This document shows positions 48,475 through 58,056 of a DNA stretch of 64,000 nucleotides, piece after piece. Each line of letters opens with the position of its first letter. Position 1 is the stretch's first letter. Source of the stretch: Corynespora cassiicola (lineage: Eukaryota > Ascomycota > Dothideomycetes > Pleosporales > Corynesporascaceae); the NCBI GenBank assembly GCA_022059125.1, contig JAEUWY010000004.1:1426001-1490000 (forward strand), given 5' to 3'. Made by a program: the position numbers and the translations under genes. Below the pieces are notes generated by a model. It worked only from the letters and a program-made list of their open reading frames with translations, made no database searches and was not told the DNA's origin.

Positions 48475-50070
48475 ATGAGCCAGCGAATCATTCTACTCAT
48501 CAGTCTTCTTGCTCTATCTTCCATTTCGTACAGCGAGTCCATCCTCTTCGAACACGGTGCTATAATATCCTTTGACGAAGTGAGCGGTACACTGCAAATT
48601 CTGCGCGATCATTCTCTCCTGGTTGTTGATGACACTATCAACGCGATCTTTCCCACGAACTCAACTGATGTACCGCAAAATTTCACTATTCCAGCTGGTA
48701 CTATTCGTATCTCTGCTGAAGGAGATATAATATCCCCCGGTTATGTTGACACTCACCGCCACGTATGGCAAACAGTTCATCGATCTCTGGGTGGCGTTGC
48801 CACACTAGCCGACTACCTCACTAGGTTGACAAACGTCACCATCGCGGCAAGGGCTTACGATCCGGAGATATCCTATTATTCAGAGCTAGTTGGACTTTGT
48901 GAAGCTGTCAATGCGGGTGTTACAACTATTGTGGACCACGCATCTGGATCGTTTACGAGCGATGTCGTTGATGCCTACATTCAAGCGACCAAGGACAGTG
49001 GTATTAGAAGTGTGTTCGCGTACAATATCGGTGGTTACGACACATTCCCGTTTTCCGAGCAAATCGAGCACTTCAGAACTTTGATGGTAGATGGGACCTT
49101 GAATGGAAGTACCATCAGCCTCGGCATCGCATACGAAAGATGGGCTTTTGGCATAGAACCAGAGATTCAAGCAATCTCTGAACTCATAACGTAACTACCA
49201 CCTATTGCATGAGAAATAACCATATGCTAACTGAGAGGTAGCGATTTCGATGTTGCTGTTCTCGAAACCCATGCAGTTGGAGGTGTTTTCGCAACTGAAA
49301 ATAACCCAACTTTGCTTGCGCAAATACAACTGGCCAATGGGACCAACCTTTTGAACACGACCATGCCGGTTATATTCGTACACGGCACATCGCTTACTCC
49401 CATGGACGTCACGCTGCTGCGCACCTACAATCACTACATGTCATACGCCCCAGAATTCGAAATGTCACACAGCCGGGACGTAGGTCAACAGCATCTTGCT
49501 CAAGATCAAGCATCCCTAAGCGTGGGTACGCATTATACCAACAGTGGCGACATGGTTACCCAAGCACGAATCTGGCTCCAGAATGTCCGTGAACGCCTGC
49601 TTTCCTACATGCTCACTGAGCAAAGGATAGTTCCCAGTCGCAACCCTATGTCAACCAACCAAGGCTTTCTTTTGGCGACACGATCAGGTGCCCAGGCTTT
49701 ACGACGCAACGATCTTGGTGTCCTTCGTGTCGGTGCTAAAGCAGATATTGTAGTGTATGATGGAAAGGCGCCAGGTATGTTGGGTTGGAGCGACCCGGTT
49801 ACTGCTGTACTCTTGCACTCTCATATCGGACACGTCAAGCATGTTCTGGTCAACGGGAAGGTGTGGAAAAGGGATGGGCAGATTGTCCACCAAGGATGTC
49901 TAAGCACCAATGAAACCAATATTGAAGAACGCTTCGTGAGCGCTGCTAGCTCGGTGCAGCAATTCTGGAAAGAGAACCCAGCCTCACTTGAAGGCGTGTT
50001 TCTGACTGGCTACAGCTATGGCAGCACGCAGGATATGGATGTGGTTCGAGGATCTTCGACAGGATACTAA
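48475..50070 (+). CDS. Secreted amidohydrolase (ATZ/TRZ-like metal hydrolase)
   Basis: Exons 48475-49190 and 49242-50070 join in phase 2 to 514 residues; the 51-nt intron has GTAACT, CTAACTGA and TAG. MSQRIILLISLLALSSISYS is a signal peptide. Metal ligands of the amidohydrolase superfamily are visible in order: D92-T-H94-R-H96 (the HxH), H249 in LETHAVGG, H286 in VHGTSLT, and D342 in NSGDM. The C-terminal KADIVVYDG and VLVNGKVWKRDG complete the composite beta-domain. Family members hydrolyse or deaminate cyclic amides, triazines and purine-like or aminated compounds. Substrate is unknown; an N-terminal signal peptide is unusual in this normally cytosolic group and suggests an extracellular substrate. 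Several Asn-X-Ser/Thr sites are consistent with export. Confidence 0.9.
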
Positions 50071-50315
50071 CCTTTTCAAAGGATGGATCCGCTGTTTCAG
50101 AATGGAATGCCCTCGTTTCTGATCACTTCCTTGTACTATAGAGCTTTCTTTTCTCGCTTCTCTGGATCGGATAAGGCGCCCTATTCTGTTCGCTTTCCCG
50201 TTGGTATATAGTATGTATCATTAATGACGCCACTAGTTATGGTGTTAAATATCTCTGTCATGCGAACTTTCAACAAGATATAACCCCGGCCGACTAACAA
50301 TGTACAACTCCCGTT

Positions 50316-52286
50316 TTGAGTGTGTACGCACCGCCACTGCACCGCCACATTCGGTTCCCCATATTCCCCGCTTTCATTCCGCACGTCATTCTCAGGTCCA
50401 TCTCACTTGCCTTGGAGGTTGTACAAGCATCATTTTCAGCCTGGATGTCATCTATTACCTCACCGCTAGACCTAGAATTCGGAATGGAGGCTTTAGTTGA
50501 TCTGTCAGCATCCTTTGGCACCACAACAGCGCGTGAATGGCTCTTGTCATGCAGAAACAAACATCCTAAATGTAACAAAGAGGTCCTACGCTACGATAAG
50601 TCTTTACCGACTCGGGATTTTCTACCTCGACGCCTGATCAATGTTGGGCCGTGCAATTCTCGTTCCCCCTATCTCATAACAACTGGCGACCTCGGACATG
50701 ACACAAGATGCCCCTATCTCACTCTGAGCCACTGCTGGGGTGATCCCACCAAAATAACGAAGTCCACCAGTCACAATATCGAGCGACATCACAAACAGAT
50801 TGAATGGAGTGGACTTTCAACGACATTCCAAGACGCTATTGTCATTACGCAATTAATGGGGTACGAATACTTGTGGATAGATAGTCTGTGCATTCTGCAA
50901 GACGTCCCCGATGATTTCGAAGAGGAATGTCCACGTATGCATATAATATACCTCTTCTGCGATTGTATGCTTGCTGCATCGGACGCCGCTGGAGGTGAAG
51001 GGTTTTTGAGATGGTGGGACGAATCTTACCGTGCAACAACGGCCTTCGACAACTACAAAAGAAAAGGCTATGAAGAAGCCGTATCTATGTCGGAAGAAAA
51101 TTATAACGCCGCAACAGCCCCAAATTTGGATTTTGATCCTGTGCTTGCCAAGGAGATGCGACTTGATGCTGGCATTATGTTTAACCCATGGGCTAAAGCC
51201 CTTTTAGGACCACTCAACACACGGGGCTGGGCACTCCAAGAAAAACAATTGGCGCCAAGAATATTGCACTACACCAATTCAGGGCTTCTGTGGGAATGTC
51301 GAACTTCGATAGGAGCCGGTGACACACCGAGGCTTTCTAACCGCCATTTGGCCCACGGCCTTTGGCCAAGCGGTCGCATACGAGATACAAACAAATACAT
51401 CACCAGTAGTGGGGACATGTTCCGTATTATGGACCGGATGCCAACTGCCAACGTGGATAAAGAAGAAATTTTGATGCAATGGCTTTACGTCGTCGAGAGC
51501 TTTTCTGCAAGAACATTGTCTTTCGAAGAAGACAAGCTGCCCGCGCTTTCTGGAATCGCCAGTTTGATCGCAGACCGAATTGGCGCGAAAATGACAAATC
51601 CAGAGAACAGCTATTTGGCAGGGGTTTGGAGTACAAATATAAGTCAGGAACTTCTCTGGTATACTATCCCTCCCGATGTTAATACCAGCCTAAGTGAGAC
51701 TGATGGATATATTACCGATGTGCCTACCTGGTCCTGGGCTTCTTCAAAATTCCCGATAATTTTCCGAACCTCCGGAGACTATGACCCATTCCATAATCCT
51801 TTTAGTCGGACTTGGGTTCGAAAACGTGACAAAAATGATACGCACCCGGATTTCTCCTTCATAGGCACTGATGTTCAGCCAGCAACCTCTAACCTTTTTG
51901 GTATCCCTCAAGGAAAGCAGCTCATCATCAGAGGCCAGTGCATGAAATCCATCAGAATTCAACTCAAAAGAACAAAGAGTAATCCAGAAGGGACTTTGGT
52001 AGATTTAGAAGGAAATCTAAGGTTGTGCTTTGACGCTGGCAAAATCCAAGACTTTGATACAGAAACTCGGAATCTTATAGTCTACCGCTACTTGGCTCTT
52101 GCTATAAGTTACGAAAGTGGAACCTGGGGTTTAGTCTTGAGACATTCAAATAGTGAATTAGATTGGGAAAGAGTTGGTTTATTCTGCTACGAGGGTGTTG
52201 AAGAGCGTTTCAACGAGGAACTTGAGTTCAAGTTCAGTGCAATACCAACCTGGCGGGGAAGCATTGAGACGATAACTCTCATTTAG
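50316..52286 (+). CDS. HET-domain protein, second copy
   Basis: Single open frame of 656 codons. HET motifs are YLTLSHCWG at about 134-142 and YLWIDSLCILQD at about 185-196, followed by NTRGWALQEKQLAPRILHY near 297, the third conserved block. WLLSCRNKHPKCN upstream is the cysteine-containing segment typical of this large HET subgroup. The true start is uncertain: the first 56 residues look unlike the family, so the internal ATG at 50484 is a candidate, and an upstream exon is possible. HET proteins act in non-self recognition and cell death; this subgroup has very many members per genome with no assigned partner. Its frame is intact, in contrast to the HET gene at 7.6-10 kb. Confidence 0.87.
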   Translation: MSVYAPPLHRHIRFPIFPAFIPHVILRSISLALEVVQASFSAWMSSITSPLDLEFGMEALVDLSASFGTTTAREWLLSCRNKHPKCNKEVLRYDKSLPTRDFLPRRLINVGPCNSRSPYLITTGDLGHDTRCPYLTLSHCWGDPTKITKSTSHNIERHHKQIEWSGLSTTFQDAIVITQLMGYEYLWIDSLCILQDVPDDFEEECPRMHIIYLFCDCMLAASDAAGGEGFLRWWDESYRATTAFDNYKRKGYEEAVSMSEENYNAATAPNLDFDPVLAKEMRLDAGIMFNPWAKALLGPLNTRGWALQEKQLAPRILHYTNSGLLWECRTSIGAGDTPRLSNRHLAHGLWPSGRIRDTNKYITSSGDMFRIMDRMPTANVDKEEILMQWLYVVESFSARTLSFEEDKLPALSGIASLIADRIGAKMTNPENSYLAGVWSTNISQELLWYTIPPDVNTSLSETDGYITDVPTWSWASSKFPIIFRTSGDYDPFHNPFSRTWVRKRDKNDTHPDFSFIGTDVQPATSNLFGIPQGKQLIIRGQCMKSIRIQLKRTKSNPEGTLVDLEGNLRLCFDAGKIQDFDTETRNLIVYRYLALAISYESGTWGLVLRHSNSELDWERVGLFCYEGVEERFNEELEFKFSAIPTWRGSIETITLI

Positions 52287-53164
52287 AGCAATTGATCTCG
52301 TTGAGTTACATTCGCTGTCCTTGAGCTGAGACTATGAGGCTCCTTTTCAGTCTTCAACCCCCGCTAGATTTATTTCCTTAGCTCCGAGATCGGCAAATTC
52401 TTGAAAAATGTATACATATGCTTCACTACCAGATTAATCAGGCATCTAGCAGATATTTCTGATCAATAGCATCTCTGACAGGAGTAGACTCTTATGCTTC
52501 GATATCACAGTTAGACCGAGAGCCCCTTTTACTTAGGGGATGTGGCTTAGATTGAGGCGATGGCGATTCGGCCCGAGAATTTTCCGCGAGCATGGAATTT
52601 CCCGCCGAAGACGCGTACCTTGCACTCGTCACAGACTTTTTCTTCGGTGACGCGGCACGTCCCTTTTCATCTAATGCTATAATTCTCGTACAAGAAAAAC
52701 GTCAGTGTTCATACATTGTACGGTACTTTAGTGGCAATCTGTGAGTACCAAACAAGCTACAGTACTCCCCAATTCATCCACGGGCACAGTTTTGGCCCCA
52801 CGATAGAGGGTCACATACAAACCTAATTAATAAACCAAGTGCGATATTGGCACCTGTTAAGCTTTACAAGGCGGCAGAGCTGTCAACTGCCAAACTCGTG
52901 ACCCCGATGATCGGCGATCCATGCACCATCCGCTAGATGCTTGGAACCCATCTCCTAGAACTGTACAACCCCAGTGTTGCGTCTACCATCTTACGCTGCT
53001 CGCTGTGGCGTGGGCTCTATGTGCAGTAGGCTCGTACAATGAGAGGATCATACATAAGACTTCAAAACAACCCCATGTATTCCATACAAACAAACATTCA
53101 ACCAATACATTCTTTGCATCACTCTCTTCTTTCGTTATACCCTTAACCGTTGCTCATACCAACC
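52287..53164. other. Intergenic region with a possible orphan exon
   Basis: About 880 bp. On the minus strand 52676-52492 is an open segment following a CTGAC...TTATAG acceptor-like site; it reads DEKGRAASPKKKSV and is Ser/Lys rich up to a TAA. No upstream exon in matching phase was found, so it is not called as a gene. The right part is the tannase promoter and leader. Confidence 0.3.
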
Positions 53165-54925
53165 ATGCCTCGATCTTCTCGGGCAGCGATAACTGCTCTA
53201 GCAGCAACGACAGTCAACGCTGCCTCGCTCGCTGACTTGTGCACCGTGGAAAACGTCCAAGCCGCTTTACCTATTAATGGTACACTCCTGGGCCTTAATC
53301 TCCTTCCGTCAACCGTAACCGCTAGTCCCGTTTATAATGCAACCGCCGGAATGGGAAGCACCGAAACATATTCTTATTGCAACGTTACCGTCAGCTTTAC
53401 CCATACTGGAAAAGGCGACATCATCCCCCTGAAGTATGCCTTCCCCCAACCATCCGAGTTCAAGAATCGTTTCTACCTTGCCGGTGGTGGAGGCTTTTCA
53501 CTTTCTAGTGACGCTACCGGAGGCCTCGCATACGGTGCTGCTTCCGGAGCTACCTCCGCCGGTTACGACGCCTTCAACTATAGCTACGATGAGAAAGTCC
53601 TCTATGGCAACGGATCCATCAACTGGGATGCAACCTACGCATTCTCCTACGTGGCACTTGGCGAGCTGACTCAAATCGGCAAGCCTCTCACTCAGGCCTT
53701 CTACGGCTCTAACAACACCAAGCTCTATACCTATTTCGAAGGATGCTCCGATGGCGGCCGTGAGGGCATGAGCCAGGTCCAGCGATGGGGCGAAGAATAT
53801 GACGGAGTAGTAGCAGGTGCTCCAGCATTCCGGTTCGCTCAACAGCAGGTCCTCCACGTCTACCCTGCCACTATCGAGCAGGTCAATGGTTACTTTCCCC
53901 CGCCTTGCGCACTCGATAAGATTGTTAACGCCACTATTGCCGCCTGCGACCCCCTCGACGGCCGAACTGATGGAGTCATTTCCCGAACGGACCTCTGCAA
54001 GTTGAACTTCAACCTCAGTTCAATCATCGGCGAGTCTTACTACTGTGCTGCTCAAACAAGCAGCTCCCTCGGATTTGGGTTCGATGGCGGCATGAGAAAG
54101 CGACAGGCGCCAGGAAGCTCTACCAGCTCCCAGCCTGAACAAAATGGAACAGTCACTGCGGAGGACGTCGCCGTCGCTCAGGCTGTATATGACGGGCTCC
54201 ACAACTCCCAGGGCCAGCGCGCTTATCTTTCTTGGCAGATCGGATCCGATTTGAGTGACGCTAGTCCTACGTACAACAACGCAACGGGAGAGTGGGGACT
54301 TAACATCCCGTCTACGGGCGGTGAATATGTAACAAAGTTCATACAGCTTCTCAACCTCGACAATCTCTCCGACTTGGACAACGTTACTTATGACACGCTT
54401 GTTGACTGGATGAATACGGGAATGATTCGCTATCTCGACAGCTTGCAGACTACTTTGCCCGATCTTACACCTTTCCAATCCTCAGGCGCCAAACTTCTTC
54501 ATTACCACGGCGAATCTGACTCTAGCATTCCTGCCGCATCCTCTGTTCACTACTGGCAGTCCGTGCGTTCCATCATGTACCCAGACCTATCCGATGAAGA
54601 GGCGCAGGAGAAACTCTCCGACTGGTACCAATTCTACCTGATTCCTGGCGCAGGCCACTGTGGTAGCAACTCTCTTCAGCCCGGTCCTTATCCTCAGGAT
54701 AATATGGCTACTATCATTGACTGGGTCGAGAATGACGTCAAGCCCAGCCGTCTCAATGCTACAGTTTCTTCGGGTGACAACGCAGGCGAAGTACAACAGC
54801 TCTGCCAGTGGCCGACGCGTCCTCTTTGGTCGAGCAACAGCTCCAACTTTGACTGCGTCAGCGACAAGGCCTCCGTCGATAGCTGGACCTACACTTTCGA
54901 CGCATTCAAACTCCCTGTCTATTAA
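53165..54925 (+). CDS. Secreted tannase / feruloyl esterase family
   Basis: Single exon, 586 residues. The ATG in an AACCATGCC context opens a signal peptide ending near VNAASLADLC. The family catalytic set is complete: Ser195 in GCSDGGREG, Asp452 in HGESDSSIP and His498 in GAGHCGSN. Cys194 and Cys499 sit next to Ser and His, the CS-D-HC arrangement in which a disulfide brings the triad together. MRKRQ at 310-314 is a dibasic Kex2-type site in the middle of the chain; Aspergillus tannase is cleaved at such a site into two disulfide-linked subunits. The enzyme hydrolyses galloyl or feruloyl esters outside the cell. The lid insertion is rich in N-glycosylation sequons. Tannase versus feruloyl esterase B specificity cannot be decided from sequence by eye. 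Confidence 0.94.
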   Translation: MPRSSRAAITALAATTVNAASLADLCTVENVQAALPINGTLLGLNLLPSTVTASPVYNATAGMGSTETYSYCNVTVSFTHTGKGDIIPLKYAFPQPSEFKNRFYLAGGGGFSLSSDATGGLAYGAASGATSAGYDAFNYSYDEKVLYGNGSINWDATYAFSYVALGELTQIGKPLTQAFYGSNNTKLYTYFEGCSDGGREGMSQVQRWGEEYDGVVAGAPAFRFAQQQVLHVYPATIEQVNGYFPPPCALDKIVNATIAACDPLDGRTDGVISRTDLCKLNFNLSSIIGESYYCAAQTSSSLGFGFDGGMRKRQAPGSSTSSQPEQNGTVTAEDVAVAQAVYDGLHNSQGQRAYLSWQIGSDLSDASPTYNNATGEWGLNIPSTGGEYVTKFIQLLNLDNLSDLDNVTYDTLVDWMNTGMIRYLDSLQTTLPDLTPFQSSGAKLLHYHGESDSSIPAASSVHYWQSVRSIMYPDLSDEEAQEKLSDWYQFYLIPGAGHCGSNSLQPGPYPQDNMATIIDWVENDVKPSRLNATVSSGDNAGEVQQLCQWPTRPLWSSNSSNFDCVSDKASVDSWTYTFDAFKLPVY

Positions 54926-55974
54926 GGGTGGATGGCGCTGATCAGCTTCATAAAACTGGCAGCGTGGTGTAGCATTGTTTCACCGTTGCGATTTCTCCCT
55001 CTTCTTTGAAGTAGTTTATATTTTTCTGTCTACCATCAATACCTCATGTACATAAATCTACTCGAATCATTTGTATACAGATATCTACTTCCAACTACCT
55101 ACACTCGTTTCCAGGGTTTCTCTAGTGCAATCAGATCAACATATTCCGAAATACTTGTCATATTCCTCATCATCTGGTGGACGCTATACATAGTAAACCC
55201 CCACCCCCCATAATCATCAGCAGCAGAAGTAAACCAAATGCTCGTCGCATTGAGCATACTTGTCCAAAGCTTGGGACGCGCGCGAATTGTATAGAGGTAC
55301 GCACGAAAGAAAGCGGGCAGTGAGCATCACAATTTAATACATGTGCAGATCACGGGATGTGCAGCACAGGCGAGATGAAACAACGCTGCAAGTGCTGATC
55401 GGAATGTATCAGTGACCACATGGTTCAACCCCACACGGGCCCCCCGCGGAACCGAACCAAGAGAGGTGATGATGTTCTAGAACTAAGTGAAACTTCCATG
55501 CTAGCTTTCCTCGAACAGCGTAAGGAACAGCGCAAATACAAGGACTCGGAAATTTATTTCTCATGCTCAAACAAGGTACTCGAAACCCAAAGCGAACACA
55601 CAAGCCTCAAGATGGGGCAAAACAAAGCAATCTGACGTTCTCAAAAGCAAACGGTACCCTTCTGAACCCCCTCATATTGCATTCTCTTCACACTCGCTCG
55701 TTTGCTAATTCCACTCTCACCTCCGGTCTTGAAGTAACTTGTAATTGAAGCCTATTCCACCACGCTCTCTACTCGCAACTGGATTGCAGCCTAAATACAG
55801 CACCCAACTATCTTTCACAGCGCTCCGCAGAACTCAACAGATTCAAACTACCACCACGACTGATATCTACATACCACCATCAACTGGCGCATCAATTCCA
55901 CCAACACATTCATCCCAACCACCAACCGGCACCACCCCCCAGCCCTCCCACGAACCTCACCACCCACCCCAGCA
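54926..55974. other. Intergenic region, 1.05 kb
   Basis: Downstream flank of the tannase gene, then a C/A-rich proline-coding plus-strand stretch near 55870-55980 ahead of the next gene. No other feature recognised. Confidence 0.5.
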
Positions 55975-56412
55975 ATGCCACCCCCAAGCGCCGCCCCCAC
56001 CCAATCCCTCACCCCAAGCCACGTCGCATCCCACGACGAGGCCGAATCCATCGCAGCCGCCCACCGCGCGCACATGAACCCACCCTGGATCTTCGTCCTC
56101 TCCGCCTTCTGGCTCCTCACCGCCCTTTTCTTCGTCCTAAAGACCATGTTCGCGCCGCTGCAGAACCTTTCCTCGCGGGCTGGGGGCCGGTTCTTTGCGT
56201 TGGGGCTGCCGGAGGGGTATGCGATTGTGGGGACCAAGGCGAAGGGGAAAAGTGTTCGAGGCAAGGAGGAGCAGAGTAGGGATGAGGACGCGCGGGAGAG
56301 TCAGCAGCGGGCGACGAGGATATGGACGGTGGAGGAGGGAGTTGTGGAGATGGGGAGGTTGGATGGGGAGGAGAGGGCGATGGAGAGGAAGGATGGGTTT
56401 GTGACGGTTTGA
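55975..56412 (+). CDS. Hypothetical single-span membrane protein
   Basis: Single open frame of 145 residues. One strong hydrophobic helix, WIFVLSAFWLLTALFFVLKT at about 37-57, follows a polar Ser/Pro/Ala-rich head. After it come FFALGLPEGYAIVG and a highly charged Glu/Arg tail. No domain is recognised. Composition is biased by the GC/AG-rich DNA, but a hydrophobic segment of this length in a compact frame with an ATG behind a leader-like CA-rich stretch favours a real gene. The overlapping minus-strand frame of 156 codons is Pro/Ser-rich and looks like its shadow. Confidence 0.5.
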   Translation: MPPPSAAPTQSLTPSHVASHDEAESIAAAHRAHMNPPWIFVLSAFWLLTALFFVLKTMFAPLQNLSSRAGGRFFALGLPEGYAIVGTKAKGKSVRGKEEQSRDEDARESQQRATRIWTVEEGVVEMGRLDGEERAMERKDGFVTV

Positions 56413-56640
56413 GATGGTTAATGTGTATTGGGATTATGGTATTGGGCTTTAATGGAGTTTGAGGAGGACTGCGGGCGCATGGCGCACTATACTGGGCGAG
56501 TTTATGGAGACGACAACGGCTAGACGCTATTAATTTTCTTTGTAATCTTCCTTTCCTCCCACTTGATATGGAGGTCCGTGGTATCATTCCCTATAAGCCA
56601 AATCTCACTTCCACAAACGCCGAATTTTGTCATAAACATG

Positions 56641-58056
56641 TTACTCATCATCGCTTGCCTCCAAATCAATAGTAGTAGATTTACCGGTTGACCGCTGCGT
56701 CATAGGAACCTTGGCATCTTTAGAAGAGCCGGCCCGCTGAGTGGATCGTTGGGTGGATATTTGCGTTGACTGCTGTGTGTAGCCTTCCTCTTCTTGGTCG
56801 CTATCGTCGTCCTCCTGGGCCTGAGCATCCTGCATACGCTTGATCTTGCGCACGAGAAGCTGATCGTGATGTAAATCAGCGGCTGTAAGCATCTGTGTTC
56901 GGTCAGCATCCATGAGTCTATCCAATGGGTATGCAATCGGGAAATGACATACCTGGCTACATCCTGTAACCGGACATTCAATTGCCCTTTCTCCAGTCCT
57001 ACTAGCTCCGCCTCCGACCCTGGTCTGACTCCGCCGGATCATCTCCAGTATGGCATTCTTCTCGAATGTATGCGGACACTTGTAGCTTGTATATGGCTCA
57101 TCATACTGCCGGAAAGTAATCGGACATCTCGTGCTGATCGTCTGCCTATCAATCACAATGTCATCATCAGAATCTTCGCCTCCGTTGGTGACGCCAGGTG
57201 CGGGCGCGTCGCCATCAATAAACCAGTTTTCGGCACGCGGAAGTGTTGGCCCGTTATCGCCATACTTGGCGTCATGAACCAGTCGTTTGAAACCGATGTA
57301 CGCATTATTCGTGGAATACCGACCCGTAAGTGATATTGAGGTGTACTCATCCTTTTTCTTCTGCATGCGGGAGGAGAACATTTCGCTTGGGCCAGTCAAA
57401 GCTGGACGAGAACCATCGAGAGGTGTTGGGCCCGGTGTCTGGCTGATGGTCTGCTGAAAGGACACTTCCATGTCTTCGTCTCCGTCTGCGTCCTGGGTGG
57501 GTCGCCGCTGTGATTGACTCTGAGATTGACGTTGCGATTGAATCCGGCTTATTTGGGTATTGTAATCGTGCTGGAGTGAGCCTGGTGCATTCTGCCGCAG
57601 CCACTCAAGAGTCTCATCCAAGCGCTCCATGCCCATGCCATTGTCAATTACGGCGCGCATACTGGCCTCCAACTGAATTGTCGCATCGTCCACTTTTTCT
57701 TGCAATTCTGCAAGTTCCCACTCCTCTTTCTCTTTTTCGTCTAGATTTAGGCCACGCTCCCATTTCTTGCTTCGGCGCGCGATATATTCTTTGCGTTCAC
57801 GAAGTATATCATTAACTGCGCCGGCAGCGCTGGTGACAAGGTCTTCTGCTTTCTTGTTCTGATCTCTAATCATAACAAGGTTTCGACCATTGATTGTGCG
57901 TAGTTGATCTTGGGCGTTTTCATTGAGGGGGTGTGATGGTTTTCTATATTCCGGAAGCGGTTCTTCAGCGGGAGGGGCGGTCTGCCTCGAGGCAGAGGAG
58001 GTGACCGATGGGCGACCGAAGGATCGAGCGGTAGAGAGACGATTTCGAGTTGACAT
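56641..58056 (-). CDS. nse2: Nse2/Mms21 SP-RING SUMO E3 ligase
   Basis: Exons 58056-56953 and 56892-56641 give 451 residues. The SP-RING spans about 311-390: C311PITFRQ, then YKCPHTFEK with the Cys/His zinc ligands, and ECPVTGC366 just before the splice site, continuing LHHDQLLVRKIKR. Nse2 is a subunit of the SMC5/6 complex and attaches SUMO during DNA repair. Upstream residues about 40-190 are helical and charged, as expected for the part that binds the Smc5 coiled coil. A Gln/Ser repeat stretch lies near 180. The 60-nt intron (GTATGT, CTGAC, CAG) is a multiple of three and has no stop. The chosen ATG begins MSTRNRLSTARS; the frame is open 52 codons further up. The tail ends TIDLEASDDE, resembling a SUMO-interacting motif. 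Confidence 0.9.
   Translation of the reverse strand: MSTRNRLSTARSFGRPSVTSSASRQTAPPAEEPLPEYRKPSHPLNENAQDQLRTINGRNLVMIRDQNKKAEDLVTSAAGAVNDILRERKEYIARRSKKWERGLNLDEKEKEEWELAELQEKVDDATIQLEASMRAVIDNGMGMERLDETLEWLRQNAPGSLQHDYNTQISRIQSQRQSQSQSQRRPTQDADGDEDMEVSFQQTISQTPGPTPLDGSRPALTGPSEMFSSRMQKKKDEYTSISLTGRYSTNNAYIGFKRLVHDAKYGDNGPTLPRAENWFIDGDAPAPGVTNGGEDSDDDIVIDRQTISTRCPITFRQYDEPYTSYKCPHTFEKNAILEMIRRSQTRVGGGASRTGERAIECPVTGCSQVCHFPIAYPLDRLMDADRTQMLTAADLHHDQLLVRKIKRMQDAQAQEDDDSDQEEEGYTQQSTQISTQRSTQRAGSSKDAKVPMTQRSTGKSTTIDLEASDDE

Noticed and set aside
52492..52676. Minus-strand exon-like segment with acceptor and stop
   Set aside because: No upstream exon in matching phase was found; a nearby segment reading ANIALGLLIRF does not connect in frame, so no gene was called.
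56117..56587. 156-codon minus-strand frame
   Set aside because: Pro/Ser-rich shadow of the single-span membrane protein on the plus strand.
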